Shown here one piece after another: positions 9,426 through 19,262 of a DNA stretch of 64,000 nucleotides. Position 1 is the stretch's first letter; the number at the start of each line of letters is the position of its first letter. This DNA is from Candidatus Tisiphia endosymbiont of Beris chalybata (lineage in GTDB: Bacteria; Pseudomonadota; Alphaproteobacteria; Rickettsiales; Rickettsiaceae): contig NZ_OZ032159.1 of assembly GCF_964026555.1 (NCBI RefSeq), positions 744,001-808,000 on the forward strand. The letters are read 5' to 3'. The translations under genes and the position numbers were made by a program. Under the pieces are notes generated by a model. That model saw only the letters and a list, made by a program, of their open reading frames with translations. It was not told the DNA's origin and searched no databases.

Positions 9426-9773
9426 TAGACTTCCTGCATCAGTCGGTCTAGTTGGTAATTTGTGTCAACACTTGCCTCCGCTCTGTAACAATCGTCTATG
9501 TATAGTATGGACCATTAAAGTGCCTACAGAGATTTATCTTCAAGTATACACGGCTATTATGCTTGCCGCATACTATCCTGGGTATATCCTAATGATTAGC
9601 TTAGGTTATTATGATACATACACGATAGCACACGGGAAGCATAGTAGTCATGCATACTTGAAGATAAATACCCTGTAGGCACCTTAATGGACTATAGTGT
9701 ATAAGCTATACGCAGCTTGGCTTCGTTTTTCCTAAAAATCCCTTAACTATTTTCGACTTATGCAGGAAATTTA
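9426..9773. repeat. P2 palindromic element carrying a nested P5 element
   Basis: Left arm TAGACTTCCTGCATCAGTCG at 9426, right arm CGACTTATGCAGGAAATTTA ending about 9773. Removing about 9501-9702 brings the two P2 halves back to a normal length. Between 9280 and 9980 I see only palindromic elements and no gene. Confidence 0.75.
9501..9702. repeat. P5 element, long form, nested in P2
   Basis: About 200 bp whose two ends are inverted copies. TTTATCTTCAAGTATA near 9534 mirrors ATACTTGAAGATAAATA near 9655, and CCATTAAAGTGCCTACAG mirrors CTGTAGGCACCTTAATGG. The inner part contains the TTAGCTTAGGTTATTATGAT segment seen in the shorter copies at 52680, 54042 and 57339. Confidence 0.7.
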
Positions 9774-9837
9774 ATAAAAAAACAATTCTGGGGAGCATAC
9801 GAGTATATGTTCATTTGCACACTTAAATTAAGTTTAA

Positions 9838-9983
9838 TAGTCTTCTTGCATAATTCACTGCTGCTAGGGAATTTGTAGGAGACTCTTCACGCAAAACCGC
9901 AGCGCCCTAGGGTGCAGCTGAGAATTTGAGTACCGGAACGACGCACAAATTACCAGGATCAGTAGAATTATGCAGGAAGTTTA
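9838..9983. repeat. P2 palindromic element at the end of the transporter gene
   Basis: 146 bp, left arm TAGTCTTCTTGCATAATTC, right arm GAATTATGCAGGAAGTTTA. The final TTA, read on the minus strand, is the TAA stop of the transporter gene at 9981. Confidence 0.75.
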
Positions 9984-11393
9984 ATGTATTGCCAGTAACT
10001 TATTATTACTGGCTTTAACTCCTGCATTACGGTCAAGCGCAGTAAAAGTGAATGCGGTAAATAATATGAATATAGTCAAAGTAGAGAGGGTTATATTATA
10101 AGAAATATGCGTACTCAGCGCATCCGGGGACTTGCTTAACTTTAATAATATTACGGTAAATGCTACACCAAAACTCATCGATAATTGTTGAATAGCACTG
10201 CCTATACTTGTCCCTTTACTGACCAGATCTTCTGTTAAATCGCTGTAGGTGAGTACATTAAGGCAACTAAATTGAATGGAAGTAAAAAATCCATGCCAAA
10301 AAATTACTGTAGCCATTACCCATATATTTGAATTATATACGATAAAAAGTAAGCCACTAATACTTATTCCTAATAAAATAGTATTAAAAATTAAACATTT
10401 TCTAAACCCTATTTTTTGTAAAATTCCTTTTATAAAAAATTTAGCTACTAGCATTGCCCCAGCATAAAATATTATATAAAGACCAGATTTAATCGGGGAG
10501 AAACCTCTATTAATCTGTAATAACATTGGTAATAAAAAAGGGATGCCTCCAATTCCTATCCTCGAAAAAAAACTTCCTAATATTGTGATAGTAAAGGTTC
10601 TTATAGCAAATAGTTTCTTATCAAGAAATGGCTCTTTTATTTTTTTTGTAAAATAAAAATATAAACCTAATAAAATAAAACTAAGAGTAAGTAAAATTAT
10701 ACTAATTATGTTACTCAAAAAAGAAGTGCTAATTGTTTCTATTAAAAAAATAGTTAACGATAAAAAAGCGGCGAATAAAATAAAGCCAATTATATCAAAT
10801 TTTCCTACCTTTTCTTCCTTAAAATTCTCAACATAATGGGAGGCTAAGTATAATAAGATAAAACAAAAAGGGATATTGATAAAGAATATCCATCTCCAAG
10901 AAAACCAGGTAACAATAAAGCCTCCTAAAGAGGGTCCTAGTACTGGCCCTATAAGTGAGGGTATTGTAGCCTGATTAGTAGCACTCACTAACTGAGATTT
11001 CGGATAAGTTTTAATTAATATTAGGCGGCATACTGGCACCATTAATGCCCCGCCAGCCCCTTGTATTATCCTTGATATTACTAAATGCTCTAGGCTAAAT
11101 GAGCTGCCGCATAACAATGACCCTAAACCAAATATAGTGACCCCAAGCATTAATACTCCCTTAGCACCGTATTTATCTGATAGCCAGCCACTAATTGGAA
11201 TTAATACCCCTAAACTTACTAGATAGCTTGTTAAAGCAAATTTAAGATTTAAAGGATATTGATTTAAATCCTGCGCTATAACAGGTATAGCGCTATTTAA
11301 AATAGTCACATCTAAATTTTGCATAAATAATGCGATTGCTACTATCCAAGGTACCATTGATCTATACTCCTGTACATAATATATACTCTTCAC
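9981..11393 (-). CDS. DHA2-type multidrug efflux transporter (EmrB/QacA-like MFS)
   Basis: 470 residues with about 13-14 membrane segments. It has the drug:H+ antiporter-2 signatures: LDVTILNSAIPVIAQDL (motif D1, about 28-44), GWLSDKYGAKGVLMLG (motif A, about 69-84), and RIIQGAGGALMVP with ATIPSLIGPVLGPSLGG (motif C, about 145-161). It would export drugs or metabolites using the proton gradient. No periplasmic adaptor gene is adjacent. The first twelve residues are encoded next to or inside a palindromic repeat. The in-frame Met-13 (ATG at 11357) is the likelier start. The stop codon lies in the P2 element at the other end. Confidence 0.88.
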   Translation of the reverse strand: MKSIYYVQEYRSMVPWIVAIALFMQNLDVTILNSAIPVIAQDLNQYPLNLKFALTSYLVSLGVLIPISGWLSDKYGAKGVLMLGVTIFGLGSLLCGSSFSLEHLVISRIIQGAGGALMVPVCRLILIKTYPKSQLVSATNQATIPSLIGPVLGPSLGGFIVTWFSWRWIFFINIPFCFILLYLASHYVENFKEEKVGKFDIIGFILFAAFLSLTIFLIETISTSFLSNIISIILLTLSFILLGLYFYFTKKIKEPFLDKKLFAIRTFTITILGSFFSRIGIGGIPFLLPMLLQINRGFSPIKSGLYIIFYAGAMLVAKFFIKGILQKIGFRKCLIFNTILLGISISGLLFIVYNSNIWVMATVIFWHGFFTSIQFSCLNVLTYSDLTEDLVSKGTSIGSAIQQLSMSFGVAFTVILLKLSKSPDALSTHISYNITLSTLTIFILFTAFTFTALDRNAGVKASNNKLLAIH

Positions 11394-11524
11394 CTCTCAA
11401 GAGTTGTTTTTTCATTTTATCAAAGTTTCGCGTGCTTATGTTACGTACAATGTAGTACGCTGCGGTTCTATGAGCAAAAACGCCTATAATCCTGCTCATT
11501 ACATAGAAACCTTCACAGAACCTA
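11382..11524. repeat. Hybrid palindromic element: P1 left arm joined to P3 right half
   Basis: Left end TATACTCTTCACCTCTCAAG with the P1 stretch TTTTATCAAAGTTTCGCGTG. From about 11449 it matches P3 (GCGGTTCTATGAGCAAAAA and ending CTTCACAGAACCT). The two families meet in the shared TACGCTGCG core, suggesting recombination there. A longer frame in this DNA is not a supported gene. Confidence 0.7.
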
Positions 11525-11679
11525 ACTAATAGGTTATTCAGAATTTGCATAAATTGCTTTATCAATTCTTCGAGTTTTTGCAGTATAATAAAAAACAACT
11601 GATTACTTTGGGGTTCTTAAGATAATATCCCTTAGAAATGATTTGTTAAAGATATTTTAATAATTAAGATACGATTACG

Positions 11680-12648
11680 ATGATTAAACTTATTTACCCA
11701 AGATTTTGGCACACAAGGAATGTTATTGCCTATTTATTATTTCCTTTCAGCTTAGTATATCTTTGTGCTACTTATATTAGAAGGTTAATTGCTAAGCCAA
11801 TTAGGTTTCCCTGTAAAGTAATTTGCGTAGGAAATATCAGTGTTGGCGGTACAGGCAAAACCCAAGTCGTTCGTTTTATTGCTGAGATGTTGCAGGCTAA
11901 GAATAGTAATTTTATAATTGTCACTAAAGGATATGGAGGTACCCTTAAGCAAGCTGTGCTAGTTAGCCCTACTCATACAGCTTTAGAGGTAGGAGATGAA
12001 GCAGTAATGCTATTAAAATATGGTACAGTAATTGCGGCAAAGAAAATCCAGCAAATTAGCCCTTTGATCAGCCAGCTTAAACCAATGGTGATGATAGTGG
12101 ATGATTCATTGCAGAATCCCAATTTTTATAAAGATTTTGTGCTTTTAACAATTGATGCTCACAGGTTATTTGGTAACGAATTTCTAATCCCAGCTGGGCC
12201 CTTACGACAAAAACCCACGCGCGCGGTAGAAAAATCTGATATAATCATCTCAATTAGCGCAACTAGTATTGCTCAGGATTATTGCACCTTAAATATTAAG
12301 GATAAATTATTTCATGCTCAAATAATTCCCTCTATAGATATAGATAAAAGTAAAAATTATTTTGCTTTTACTGGTATCGGGAATCCAGAAAGGTTTTTTT
12401 CTACCTTAGAAAATTATGGGTTAAAATTATTAGGGTGCCAAAGTTTTCCAGATCATTATCAATATTCTAAAGAAGATTTAGAATATTTGGCAAAACAAGC
12501 CGAAAAATATAATGCCTATTTAATAACTACTCCAAAAGATTATGTGAAAATTTATGACGTCAATTTACCAATCATTTGTTGTGATGTACATTTAGTAATA
12601 AGTAATGACAGACATTTAAGAGAACTAATATATGCAAAAATTCTTTAA
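11680..12648 (+). CDS. lpxK: Tetraacyldisaccharide 4'-kinase LpxK
   Basis: 322 residues. It phosphorylates the 4' position of the lipid A disaccharide at the inner membrane. An N-terminal hydrophobic anchor (about 16-33) is followed by the Walker A loop NISVGGTGKTQVV (about 51-63), TKGYGG, and the catalytic-region sequence VDDSLQNPNF (about 139-148), with LTIDAHRLFGNEFLIPAGPLR afterwards. Length is normal. It overlaps the downstream acyltransferase by 17 bases, so the two are translated together. Confidence 0.94.
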   Translation: MIKLIYPRFWHTRNVIAYLLFPFSLVYLCATYIRRLIAKPIRFPCKVICVGNISVGGTGKTQVVRFIAEMLQAKNSNFIIVTKGYGGTLKQAVLVSPTHTALEVGDEAVMLLKYGTVIAAKKIQQISPLISQLKPMVMIVDDSLQNPNFYKDFVLLTIDAHRLFGNEFLIPAGPLRQKPTRAVEKSDIIISISATSIAQDYCTLNIKDKLFHAQIIPSIDIDKSKNYFAFTGIGNPERFFSTLENYGLKLLGCQSFPDHYQYSKEDLEYLAKQAEKYNAYLITTPKDYVKIYDVNLPIICCDVHLVISNDRHLRELIYAKIL

Positions 12649-13540
12649 AAATATTAGATATTTATTCGAATATTTTATAGTAATAATAATAATAAAAATA
12701 ATGGGAGTGTTGGGGCTTGGGAAATCAGTAAGTATTTGCAGCTATTTGGCTAAAAAAATTGGCCCTTTATTGCCAGTGAACAAGGTTGCTCAGGCAAATA
12801 TTAAAAATGCTTTTGGTAGCGCAGTAGATTCTCAAGCAATAGTTAAACAGGTGTGGGATAATTTTGGGGCCTTTATAGGAGAGTTCCCTTATGTAAACAA
12901 AATGAGCGAAGAAGAGCTATCAACAAGAGTAGAAATAACAGGGTTAAATAATATAGAAAAATTTCAGCAATTGCACCAGCCATTCTTATTATTTACCGGA
13001 CATTTTGCTAATTGGGACTTTGCTCTTAAAATAGCGAATAAATTTTATCATAAATTTGTTATTATTTATCGTAAAGCAAATAACCCATATGTTAATAGGT
13101 TAATTAATAATACTCGCATTGGTAGTAACATCAAATTAATTCCAAAGGGCCCAGCAGGGGTTAGGGAGTTAATCTCTTCAATTAAATTAGGTTATTCTAT
13201 AGCGATGCTAGTAGATCAAAAAATGAATGATGGAATAGAGGTACCTTTTTTAGACCAGCCTGCTATGACCGCACATGCAATCGCTAAAATTGCTTTGCAA
13301 TTTGATTACCCCATTGTACCCTTACAAATTATTCGGACTAAAGGGAGCTATTTTCGGGTAATTGTTCACCCACCAATACAATTTCAAAAAACAAATAATA
13401 ACCAAAAAGACTGCTATAATATAATGTATATCATAAATAATATTTTAGGTAACTGGGTTCAAGAATATCCAGGGCAGTGGTTTTGGTTTCACAATAGGTG
13501 GAAAAAGAATTATAAAAAATCTATACCAAAAAAATCTTAA
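12632..13540 (+). CDS. Lipid A late acyltransferase (LpxL/HtrB family)
   Basis: 302 residues, membrane-anchored near the N-terminus (IVIIIIKIMGVLGLG). The HX4D catalytic motif appears as GHFANWDF (about 129-136). It is followed by IYRKANNPYVNRLI and LVDQKMNDGIEVPFLDQPA, the usual acceptor-binding blocks. The enzyme adds a secondary acyl chain to Kdo-lipid A or a Kdo-less precursor. Whether it is the LpxL or LpxM type cannot be told. Forms an operon with lpxK. Confidence 0.88.
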   Translation: MQKFFKNIRYLFEYFIVIIIIKIMGVLGLGKSVSICSYLAKKIGPLLPVNKVAQANIKNAFGSAVDSQAIVKQVWDNFGAFIGEFPYVNKMSEEELSTRVEITGLNNIEKFQQLHQPFLLFTGHFANWDFALKIANKFYHKFVIIYRKANNPYVNRLINNTRIGSNIKLIPKGPAGVRELISSIKLGYSIAMLVDQKMNDGIEVPFLDQPAMTAHAIAKIALQFDYPIVPLQIIRTKGSYFRVIVHPPIQFQKTNNNQKDCYNIMYIINNILGNWVQEYPGQWFWFHNRWKKNYKKSIPKKS

Positions 13541-13579
13541 CCCTATAATAGCCCCCTTTTATAAGTTAAGAAGCTAGAT

Positions 13580-13653
13580 GAAGCTCACCGTCCCCGGTTG
13601 CGCGCTCATCTCCTACAAATTTCCTGCTCAATGCAAATTATGCAAGAGGTCTA
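13580..13653. repeat. P2 palindromic element, right half
   Basis: Ends ATTATGCAAGAGGTCTA with GCGCTCATCTCCTACAAATT inside; no matching left arm. It touches the ldcA stop codon at 13654, so it lies in the converging 3' ends of the acyltransferase and ldcA. Confidence 0.55.
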
Positions 13654-14694
13654 TTATAATTTCATTATCAAGTCAAATTGATTATTATGAGAAGGAATGA
13701 TTTTAGTAATAGTATTATAAATAATTGGATCATTAAGTCGTTCGTGTCCAAACCTATTGGTTTTAAACACAGGCACTTTTAGGTGGCTTGCAAAGTCGTT
13801 AAGTACATTCATAATATCCTGATTATCGTTATCGCAAGAGCCGAATATTATGGCATTTACTTGGTTAAATATTCCAGCTTGTTTTAAATGATATAAGGAA
13901 CGGTCTAATTGATATGGCTTTATCCCTACATCTTCTAAGAATAGCATTTTCCCCAAAGGTTTGATTTGCCATTCTGTTGCTAAAGAATTTTCTACTAGAG
14001 TTAAATTCCCCCCTGTTAATTTCCCTGTAATAAGTTTACTAAGTTTGGCTTCGGAATTAAGTGGCACCAAACCTTGGATTGTTGCTTCAGTTTCTTTGCC
14101 AGAAATGATTTTTGCTATTTTGATAAAATTTTGCCGGTCCTTCTCTTTATTGAATACTTCAACTATTCCATTGCCATGGATAGTTTTCCATCCCCATTCT
14201 TGGGTTAAGAAGATATGTAAGGCGGTTATATCGCTAAAACCTATAAAAAACTTTTCTTGAGCAGGCTTTTTTAACTTCTGTAAATTATGAATCAGTTTTG
14301 CTGACCCATAGCCTCCGCGCAATGCCCAAATCACCTTGGTTCCATCATCTAGTAGGGCTTTTTCTAAACATTTATATCTTATTTCATCGCTGTTAGCGTG
14401 GAATAGGCTATTCTTCTCATTAAAACAATTCTTAGGAATATTTAAGTTTAATGAATTAATATGCTGCAAGTCTGACAATAATTCGTTACTAACCCCTGAA
14501 GCTGGAGCTACGATATTGAGCCTTATATCTTTTAACAACGCAATAAACTCGGCATTATTTTTATTAAAATCTGCATTAACACTAGTAGCTAATCTGCTGC
14601 TAAATTCCATATTATTTTTTTTAAAACCTGAATTAGAAAAAGCAGTTAATAATAAAAGAACAGCTAATAAAAAAAATATTCTAATTGACAGCAT
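13654..14694 (-). CDS. ldcA: Muramoyltetrapeptide carboxypeptidase (LD-carboxypeptidase, S66 family)
   Basis: 346 residues. Removes the terminal D-Ala from tetrapeptide muropeptides. RGGYGSAKLI (about 126-135) is the nucleophile elbow, with Ser at the expected place. GGNLTLVENSLATEWQI and FLEDVGIKPYQLDR follow, the latter with the catalytic-region Glu. FGHERLNDPII near the C-terminus carries the His. Unusually it begins with a clear signal peptide or anchor (IRIFFLLAVLLLLTAFSNS), so it probably acts in the periplasm, whereas E. coli LdcA is cytoplasmic. It pairs logically with the AmpG-like transporter. Confidence 0.88.
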   Translation of the reverse strand: MLSIRIFFLLAVLLLLTAFSNSGFKKNNMEFSSRLATSVNADFNKNNAEFIALLKDIRLNIVAPASGVSNELLSDLQHINSLNLNIPKNCFNEKNSLFHANSDEIRYKCLEKALLDDGTKVIWALRGGYGSAKLIHNLQKLKKPAQEKFFIGFSDITALHIFLTQEWGWKTIHGNGIVEVFNKEKDRQNFIKIAKIISGKETEATIQGLVPLNSEAKLSKLITGKLTGGNLTLVENSLATEWQIKPLGKMLFLEDVGIKPYQLDRSLYHLKQAGIFNQVNAIIFGSCDNDNQDIMNVLNDFASHLKVPVFKTNRFGHERLNDPIIYNTITKIIPSHNNQFDLIMKL

Positions 14695-14837
14695 ATAGCC
14701 CCATTAAATAATAGTTTAAATTTACTTAGGAAATATAGAGATAATAAATAAACGTTTAAGTTTTGGCAATAATAATTATTGTACGCTAAGCTTTACCATT
14801 ATTAAAAAATTAATTAGCTTTATATAATCCCCAAAAG

Positions 14838-15016
14838 TTATACACAAAATTTATTTCTTTAAACACCCATGCTGTGATCCTAATTTTTCTTCTATTAAAT
14901 CCGCAGATTTTATTGATATTTTAAGCAATATAATTATAAATCATATGGTATGAAATCCCCAAAAAAAACTATAATATTAGACGGTTATTCACGGGTTATT
15001 CACAAACTTATCCACA
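14838..15016 (+). promoter_or_regulatory. Cluster of DnaA-box-like sites; possible replication origin or DnaA-regulated region
   Basis: TTATACACA (14838-14846), TTATTCACG (14985-14993), TTATTCACA (14996-15004) and the perfect box TTATCCACA (15008-15016) all point the same way. The last three start 11 and 12 bases apart, about one helical turn each. A very AT-rich tract follows (about 15020-15090). The spacer 14695-15188 holds no gene. It may be oriC, or a DnaA-controlled promoter for ffh. Confidence 0.5.
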
Positions 15017-15188
15017 AAAGTAATGTACATTTTTTAATATAAAAATACTTAAAAAAATAATTCAACTTAATAATTCCGCTATAAATATAAGAGCCTAGAT
15101 ATTCCTGATAAATATGCTACAATATGCCAAATATTCGCATTCTTCAAAGTATGAAGAATATACTTAAACAACTAATACATTTGATCGT

Positions 15189-16541
15189 ATGTTTCAAACT
15201 TTAACACAAAATCTCACTAAAATATTTGATCGATTAAAAAGAAGCGGCACTTTAACCGAAGCTCAAATAAATGAAACTATGAGAGATATTCGAATTGCTT
15301 TCCTAGAAGCCGATGTTGCTTTACCAGTCGTTAAAGATTTTATTGCCGTAATCAAAGAAAAAGCTTTAGGGCAGGAGATTATTAAATCGGTCTCTCCAGC
15401 ACAGATGGTGATAAAAATTATTCATAGAGAATTAATTAATTTTTTATCTTCTTCTAAAGAAGAATCAGCTTTACAGCTCACCTCCGAGCCGCCAGTTTCT
15501 ATTTTAATGGTTGGCTTGCAAGGTAGTGGTAAAACTACTGCGAGCGCTAAGTTAGCTCTTAGACTGCAAAATCAAAATAAAAAAGTTTTGTTAGTGTCTC
15601 TTGATACTTATAGGCCAGCAGCGCAAGAGCAATTAGCTATTCTTAGTAATTCGATAAAAGTGGATTGTTTATCTATCATTCCCCATCAAACACCTTTGGA
15701 TATTACAAGAAGAGCTCTATATGAGGCAAAATTAGCGGCATATGATATTGTGATTTATGATACGGCAGGAAGATTGCAAATTGATAACGACATGATGAAT
15801 GAAGCTTTAAATATCAAACATTTAATTACACCTAATGAAATCTTGTTAGTAATTGATGCAATGACTGGTCAGGATGCAGCAATAATTGCTAATAGCTTTA
15901 ACCAAAAATTAGGTATTACTGGCATTATTTTATCTCGTATTGATGGCGATGCTAAGGGAGGTGCAGCTTTAAGCGTTAAGCATGTGAGCCAAAAACCTAT
16001 TAAGTTCCTAAGTACTGGCGAAAAATTAACAAATCTAGAAGAATTTGATGCAGAGCGTATTGCTTCTAGAATATTGGATATGGGAGACATACTCTCCTTA
16101 GTTGAAAAAGCTGCTAGCATGGTTGATCAAGAAGAAGCAGAAAAAACTGCTGCTAAGCTTAAAAGGGGAAAATTTGACCTAGAAGACTACTTAGTACAAA
16201 TGAAAAGCATAAAAAAGCTAGGGGGATTTAGTAGTATGCTGAATATGTTGCCAGGGATTAATAAAATTATGGATAAGGTGGATCCATCAAAATTAAATGG
16301 AAAAATAATAGAGCATCAAGAAGCAATCATCTTATCTATGACTAAAAAAGAACGCAAAAACCCCGATTTGTTAAACGCCTCACGACGCAAGCGTATTGCT
16401 GCAGGGTCAGGTACTACTGTACCTAAAGTAAATCAATTATTGAAACAATTTAAACAAATAAGCGGTTTTATGAAAAAGGCTAGTAATATGGATGTAAAAG
16501 GCCTTATGCGTAATTTTACAAATAAGTTACTTAAGCCATAA
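15189..16541 (+). CDS. ffh: Signal recognition particle GTPase Ffh
   Basis: 450 residues. It binds signal sequences and SRP RNA and docks with FtsY to target membrane proteins. N domain 1-90; the G domain has GLQGSGKTTASAKLA (about 105-119), DTYRPAAQEQL (about 138-148), DTAGRLQIDNDMM and the GDAKGGAALS box. The methionine-rich M domain follows (MLNMLPGINKIMDKV, SGFMKKASNMDVKGLM). Complete and normal in length. Stands alone; the start ATG follows the DnaA-box spacer. Confidence 0.96.
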   Translation: MFQTLTQNLTKIFDRLKRSGTLTEAQINETMRDIRIAFLEADVALPVVKDFIAVIKEKALGQEIIKSVSPAQMVIKIIHRELINFLSSSKEESALQLTSEPPVSILMVGLQGSGKTTASAKLALRLQNQNKKVLLVSLDTYRPAAQEQLAILSNSIKVDCLSIIPHQTPLDITRRALYEAKLAAYDIVIYDTAGRLQIDNDMMNEALNIKHLITPNEILLVIDAMTGQDAAIIANSFNQKLGITGIILSRIDGDAKGGAALSVKHVSQKPIKFLSTGEKLTNLEEFDAERIASRILDMGDILSLVEKAASMVDQEEAEKTAAKLKRGKFDLEDYLVQMKSIKKLGGFSSMLNMLPGINKIMDKVDPSKLNGKIIEHQEAIILSMTKKERKNPDLLNASRRKRIAAGSGTTVPKVNQLLKQFKQISGFMKKASNMDVKGLMRNFTNKLLKP

Positions 16542-16552
16542 CTTTAGCTATA

Positions 16553-16681
16553 TATACTGCTCGTACTTCAAGAATTGGATTTTATTTTAAATGGCCAGCG
16601 CGCGCAGCGTATATGTAAGTTACGTGCGTATACGAATCCTTGATAAAATAAAAAAGCAAATCTTGAAAGACGAGTAGTATA
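16553..16681. repeat. P1 palindromic element
   Basis: 129 bp, arms TATACTGCTCGTACTTCAAG and TTGAAAGACGAGTAGTATA, core GCGCGCAGCGTATATGTAAG. It starts 11 bases after the ffh stop. An extra loose right end TTCTTGAAGTACCGAGCAA follows at 16684. Confidence 0.85.
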
Positions 16682-16722
16682 TTTCTTGAAGTACCGAGCA
16701 ATATATTATTACTCACATTCGC

Positions 16723-16828
16723 TATAGTCACTTAGGTTAAACTAGCTACGTTGTTGCTCGTCGCTTACCTAGTATCTCCTAGGCTTCACTCCTCGCGCCT
16801 AGTATCTAATTCAACCTAAGTGACTATA
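16723..16828. repeat. P9 palindromic element
   Basis: 106 bp with perfect long arms TATAGTCACTTAGGTT and AACCTAAGTGACTATA. The interior has CTAGTATCTCCTAGGCTTCA. A degraded relative lies at about 49553-49632. Confidence 0.75.
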
Positions 16829-16832
16829 CAAA

Positions 16833-16953
16833 CGTCATTGCCAGGAGGTTGCTTACTGCAACCGACGAAGCAATCCAGGCAAATCTACAAAAACACGATG
16901 ATTTAATTCTCGTGATTGCTTCGGGCGGGGCTGTGCGCCTTCTAGCAATGGCA
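16833..16953. repeat. P8 palindromic element
   Basis: Left arm CGTCATTGCCAGGAGGTTGC with CCGACGAAGCAATCCAG. Right arm CTGTGCGCCTTCTAGCAATG with TGATTGCTTCGGGCGGGG. This arm type resembles dispersed repeats known in alphaproteobacterial and rickettsial genomes; a degraded relative may sit at 55640-55745. No gene lies between ffh and the tRNA. Confidence 0.65.
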
Positions 16954-17116
16954 TTTGTTATTCTTAATAATCACTTGTTGCAGCCTTCGGGTTGCGACTT
17001 TTAAACTGCTGTGTCCTATATTGTTAAATAATTTATAGACAAGCGCTGCTTAATTAGCTATAAGAAAACTATTTATAATTAACTTGCACTAGTAGATTCT
17101 CTGATTTAGCGCTTAA

Positions 17117-17192
17117 GGCTAGATAGCTCAGTTGGTAGAGCAAAGGACTGAAAATCCTTGTGTCGCCGGTTCGATTCCGGCTCTGGCCACCA
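17117..17192 (+). tRNA. tRNA-Phe (GAA)
   Basis: Acceptor GGCTAGA pairs with TCTGGCC, with one G-T pair. The D arm is GCTC/GAGC, the anticodon loop CTGAAAA gives GAA, and the T arm is GCCGG/CCGGC around TTCGATT. Discriminator A at 17189, and CCA is encoded (17190-17192). All stems fold correctly. Confidence 0.97.
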
Positions 17193-17235
17193 CCTTATAC
17201 TAAAGCCATTTCCTTCTAATGATTATGTAGCAAGC

Positions 17236-19209
17236 CTAATAAAAACTCTTAGGGTCTATATCAATTTTCAAGTGACAGTAAGAAGGTATCTTGGTTGAAG
17301 ATAACCACACTATCAATAATTTTTGCAGGTTAAATTGTTTTTCTGCTATTATTAGGATCCGGTAACGATATTTTCCCGCTAATTTAGACATTAATGCCCT
17401 AGATGGACCTAGTATCCTAGCAGTACTTTTTGGGGCAATTGTTACTAACTGTCTTGCTACCTCAAGCACTTTATATTCATCTTTGCCAGATAAAAGGATA
17501 GAAGCCATTTTCGTAAAAGGAGGCATATTATGGGCTGCCCGCGTTTCCAGCTCATATTGCCAAAATTGATTATCGCCATTTTTTATATAATTAAATATTA
17601 TATTATCTGGGTAATATGTTTGTAATAATACTAATCCTTTTTTGCCTTCTCGCCCTGCTCTGCCTCCCACCTGGTGCAATAGCTGATAATTACGTTCAGT
17701 TGAAGATAAATCCCCATTATTAATATTCCCCAGATCAGCATCAATAATTCCTACTAAAGTGAGATTAGGGAAATGATACCCTTTAGTAATCATCTGGGTT
17801 CCAATTAGGATATCTATTTTAGAATGTTCCATTTTATGTAATAATTCACGGATTCTATCGGGCTTTTGAGAAGAATCTTTACTAAACATTGCAATCTCTT
17901 GCTTGGGGAATAAATATCTCGTTTCTTCTTCTATTTTTTCAACCCCTGGCCCACAAATGGTTAATGAATCCTCCTTTAAACAGCTGGGGCAAGAATGATG
18001 TATTCTAGTTTGATAGCCACAATGATGACATTCTAGCTTTTTAGACAGCTTATGTACTACTAGCCAGGCAGAACAAAAATTACAAGTAAAACGATAGCCA
18101 CAAAGTTTACATAGCAGGAGTGGGGAATACCCACGACGATTTAGGAATAATAATACCTGTTCTTTATTAACTAAATTTTTGTGAATTGCGGTTATTAATT
18201 CATTAGATAAATAGGAATTTTTAGGTAATTTTTCTTTCCGCATATCTATTATTTGAATTTCGGGCAAAGTTGCTTCCAGATACCGGTTTAATAATTCAAT
18301 TAGTTGATATTTGCCTTGATTCGCATTGTAAATTGTTTCGATAGAGGGGGTAGCTGAACATAAAACTACTTTTAAAGTAGGGGAATCGCCTGGTCCTTTA
18401 GTTAAAGTACTGCGTAATACTGCGCAATCTCGGGCATTATATAATATTCCCTCCTCTTGCTTATAGGAACTATCATGTTCTTCATCAATTATAATTAATC
18501 CAAGGTTGTTATAAGGAAGAAACAGACTACTTCTAGCCCCAATGATTACTCTTACATCATTACTAAGTACCCCGCGCAATATCATCTTTTTCTGGGCTTT
18601 AGTAACAGTAGAGTTCCATATTATTGGGTGGAAATTAAAACGTTCTATAAATCGGCTGATAATTTGTTGACTTAAAGCAATTTCTGGTAACATGATTAAT
18701 ATTTGTTTACCTTGCTTTAAATAATTAGTAATCAAATGAAAATAAATTTCTGTTTTACCAGAACCAGTTACTCCTTTAATAATTGATGGTTTACTAGTGG
18801 TGGTGGCCTGCAAAAGTGCCTTCTGCTGAGTGGGCAAAAGGGGAGGGAGCGAGAAATCTAAGTTTATCTCTTGTGTCTTGACTTTTATTGGGCCTTCAGA
18901 AATGTCCACAGGCAAAACCAGCTTAGCAATAGATCCTAGCTCTGCCATATAATAATTAGCTGCCCATCGCATTAATTTTAATATTTCTTGATTCAAACGA
19001 AATTCTAACGGGGCTTTCTGCTTAATAGACTTAATTTTGTTACTAGCTCCAGATAGTTTAACATCTAGCTCCCAGACAATAGCTGTTAGTTCCTTATTCC
19101 TAAAAGGCACGACTACCAAATCTCCTACTATTAGTTTTAGTTCTGCCGGAACATAATAATCTAAAGGAAAAAGTTTAGCTAAGGGTAACAATATTCTTGC
19201 AGCTTGCAT
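17236..19209 (-). CDS. priA: Primosomal replication-restart helicase PriA
   Basis: 657 residues. PriA rebuilds replisomes at stalled forks. An N-terminal 3' DNA-end-binding domain (1-105) is followed by the superfamily 2 helicase with Walker [12 protein letters not shown] (about 145), [11 protein letters not shown] (about 242) and CSATPS. A zinc-binding block lies at about 368-410 ([27 protein letters not shown]) and the helicase C domain has [14 protein letters not shown]. Somewhat shorter than E. coli PriA but with every motif present. Confidence 0.95.
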   Translation of the reverse strand: MQAARILLPLAKLFPLDYYVPAELKLIVGDLVVVPFRNKELTAIVWELDVKLSGASNKIKSIKQKAPLEFRLNQEILKLMRWAANYYMAELGSIAKLVLPVDISEGPIKVKTQEINLDFSLPPLLPTQQKALLQATTTSKPSIIKGVTGSGKTEIYFHLITNYLKQGKQILIMLPEIALSQQIISRFIERFNFHPIIWNSTVTKAQKKMILRGVLSNDVRVIIGARSSLFLPYNNLGLIIIDEEHDSSYKQEEGILYNARDCAVLRSTLTKGPGDSPTLKVVLCSATPSIETIYNANQGKYQLIELLNRYLEATLPEIQIIDMRKEKLPKNSYLSNELITAIHKNLVNKEQVLLFLNRRGYSPLLLCKLCGYRFTCNFCSAWLVVHKLSKKLECHHCGYQTRIHHSCPSCLKEDSLTICGPGVEKIEEETRYLFPKQEIAMFSKDSSQKPDRIRELLHKMEHSKIDILIGTQMITKGYHFPNLTLVGIIDADLGNINNGDLSSTERNYQLLHQVGGRAGREGKKGLVLLQTYYPDNIIFNYIKNGDNQFWQYELETRAAHNMPPFTKMASILLSGKDEYKVLEVARQLVTIAPKSTARILGPSRALMSKLAGKYRYRILIIAEKQFNLQKLLIVWLSSTKIPSYCHLKIDIDPKSFY

Positions 19210-19262
19210 TAATTTTTTCTGAATTGCCTCTAAGCCCCTACCTCAACTGTATAGGATAGGAG

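Noticed and set aside
9394..9678. 94-residue plus-strand frame after rpsD
   Set aside because: Made of P6, P2 and P5 repeat sequence with no protein-like features.
9280..9980. Clustered repeats considered as a CRISPR array
   Set aside because: The repeats are long, different palindromes in nested order, with no regular short repeat and unique spacers and no cas genes nearby.
11362..11598. 78-residue minus-strand frame upstream of the transporter
   Set aside because: Entirely within a P1/P3 hybrid repeat and adjoining spacer.
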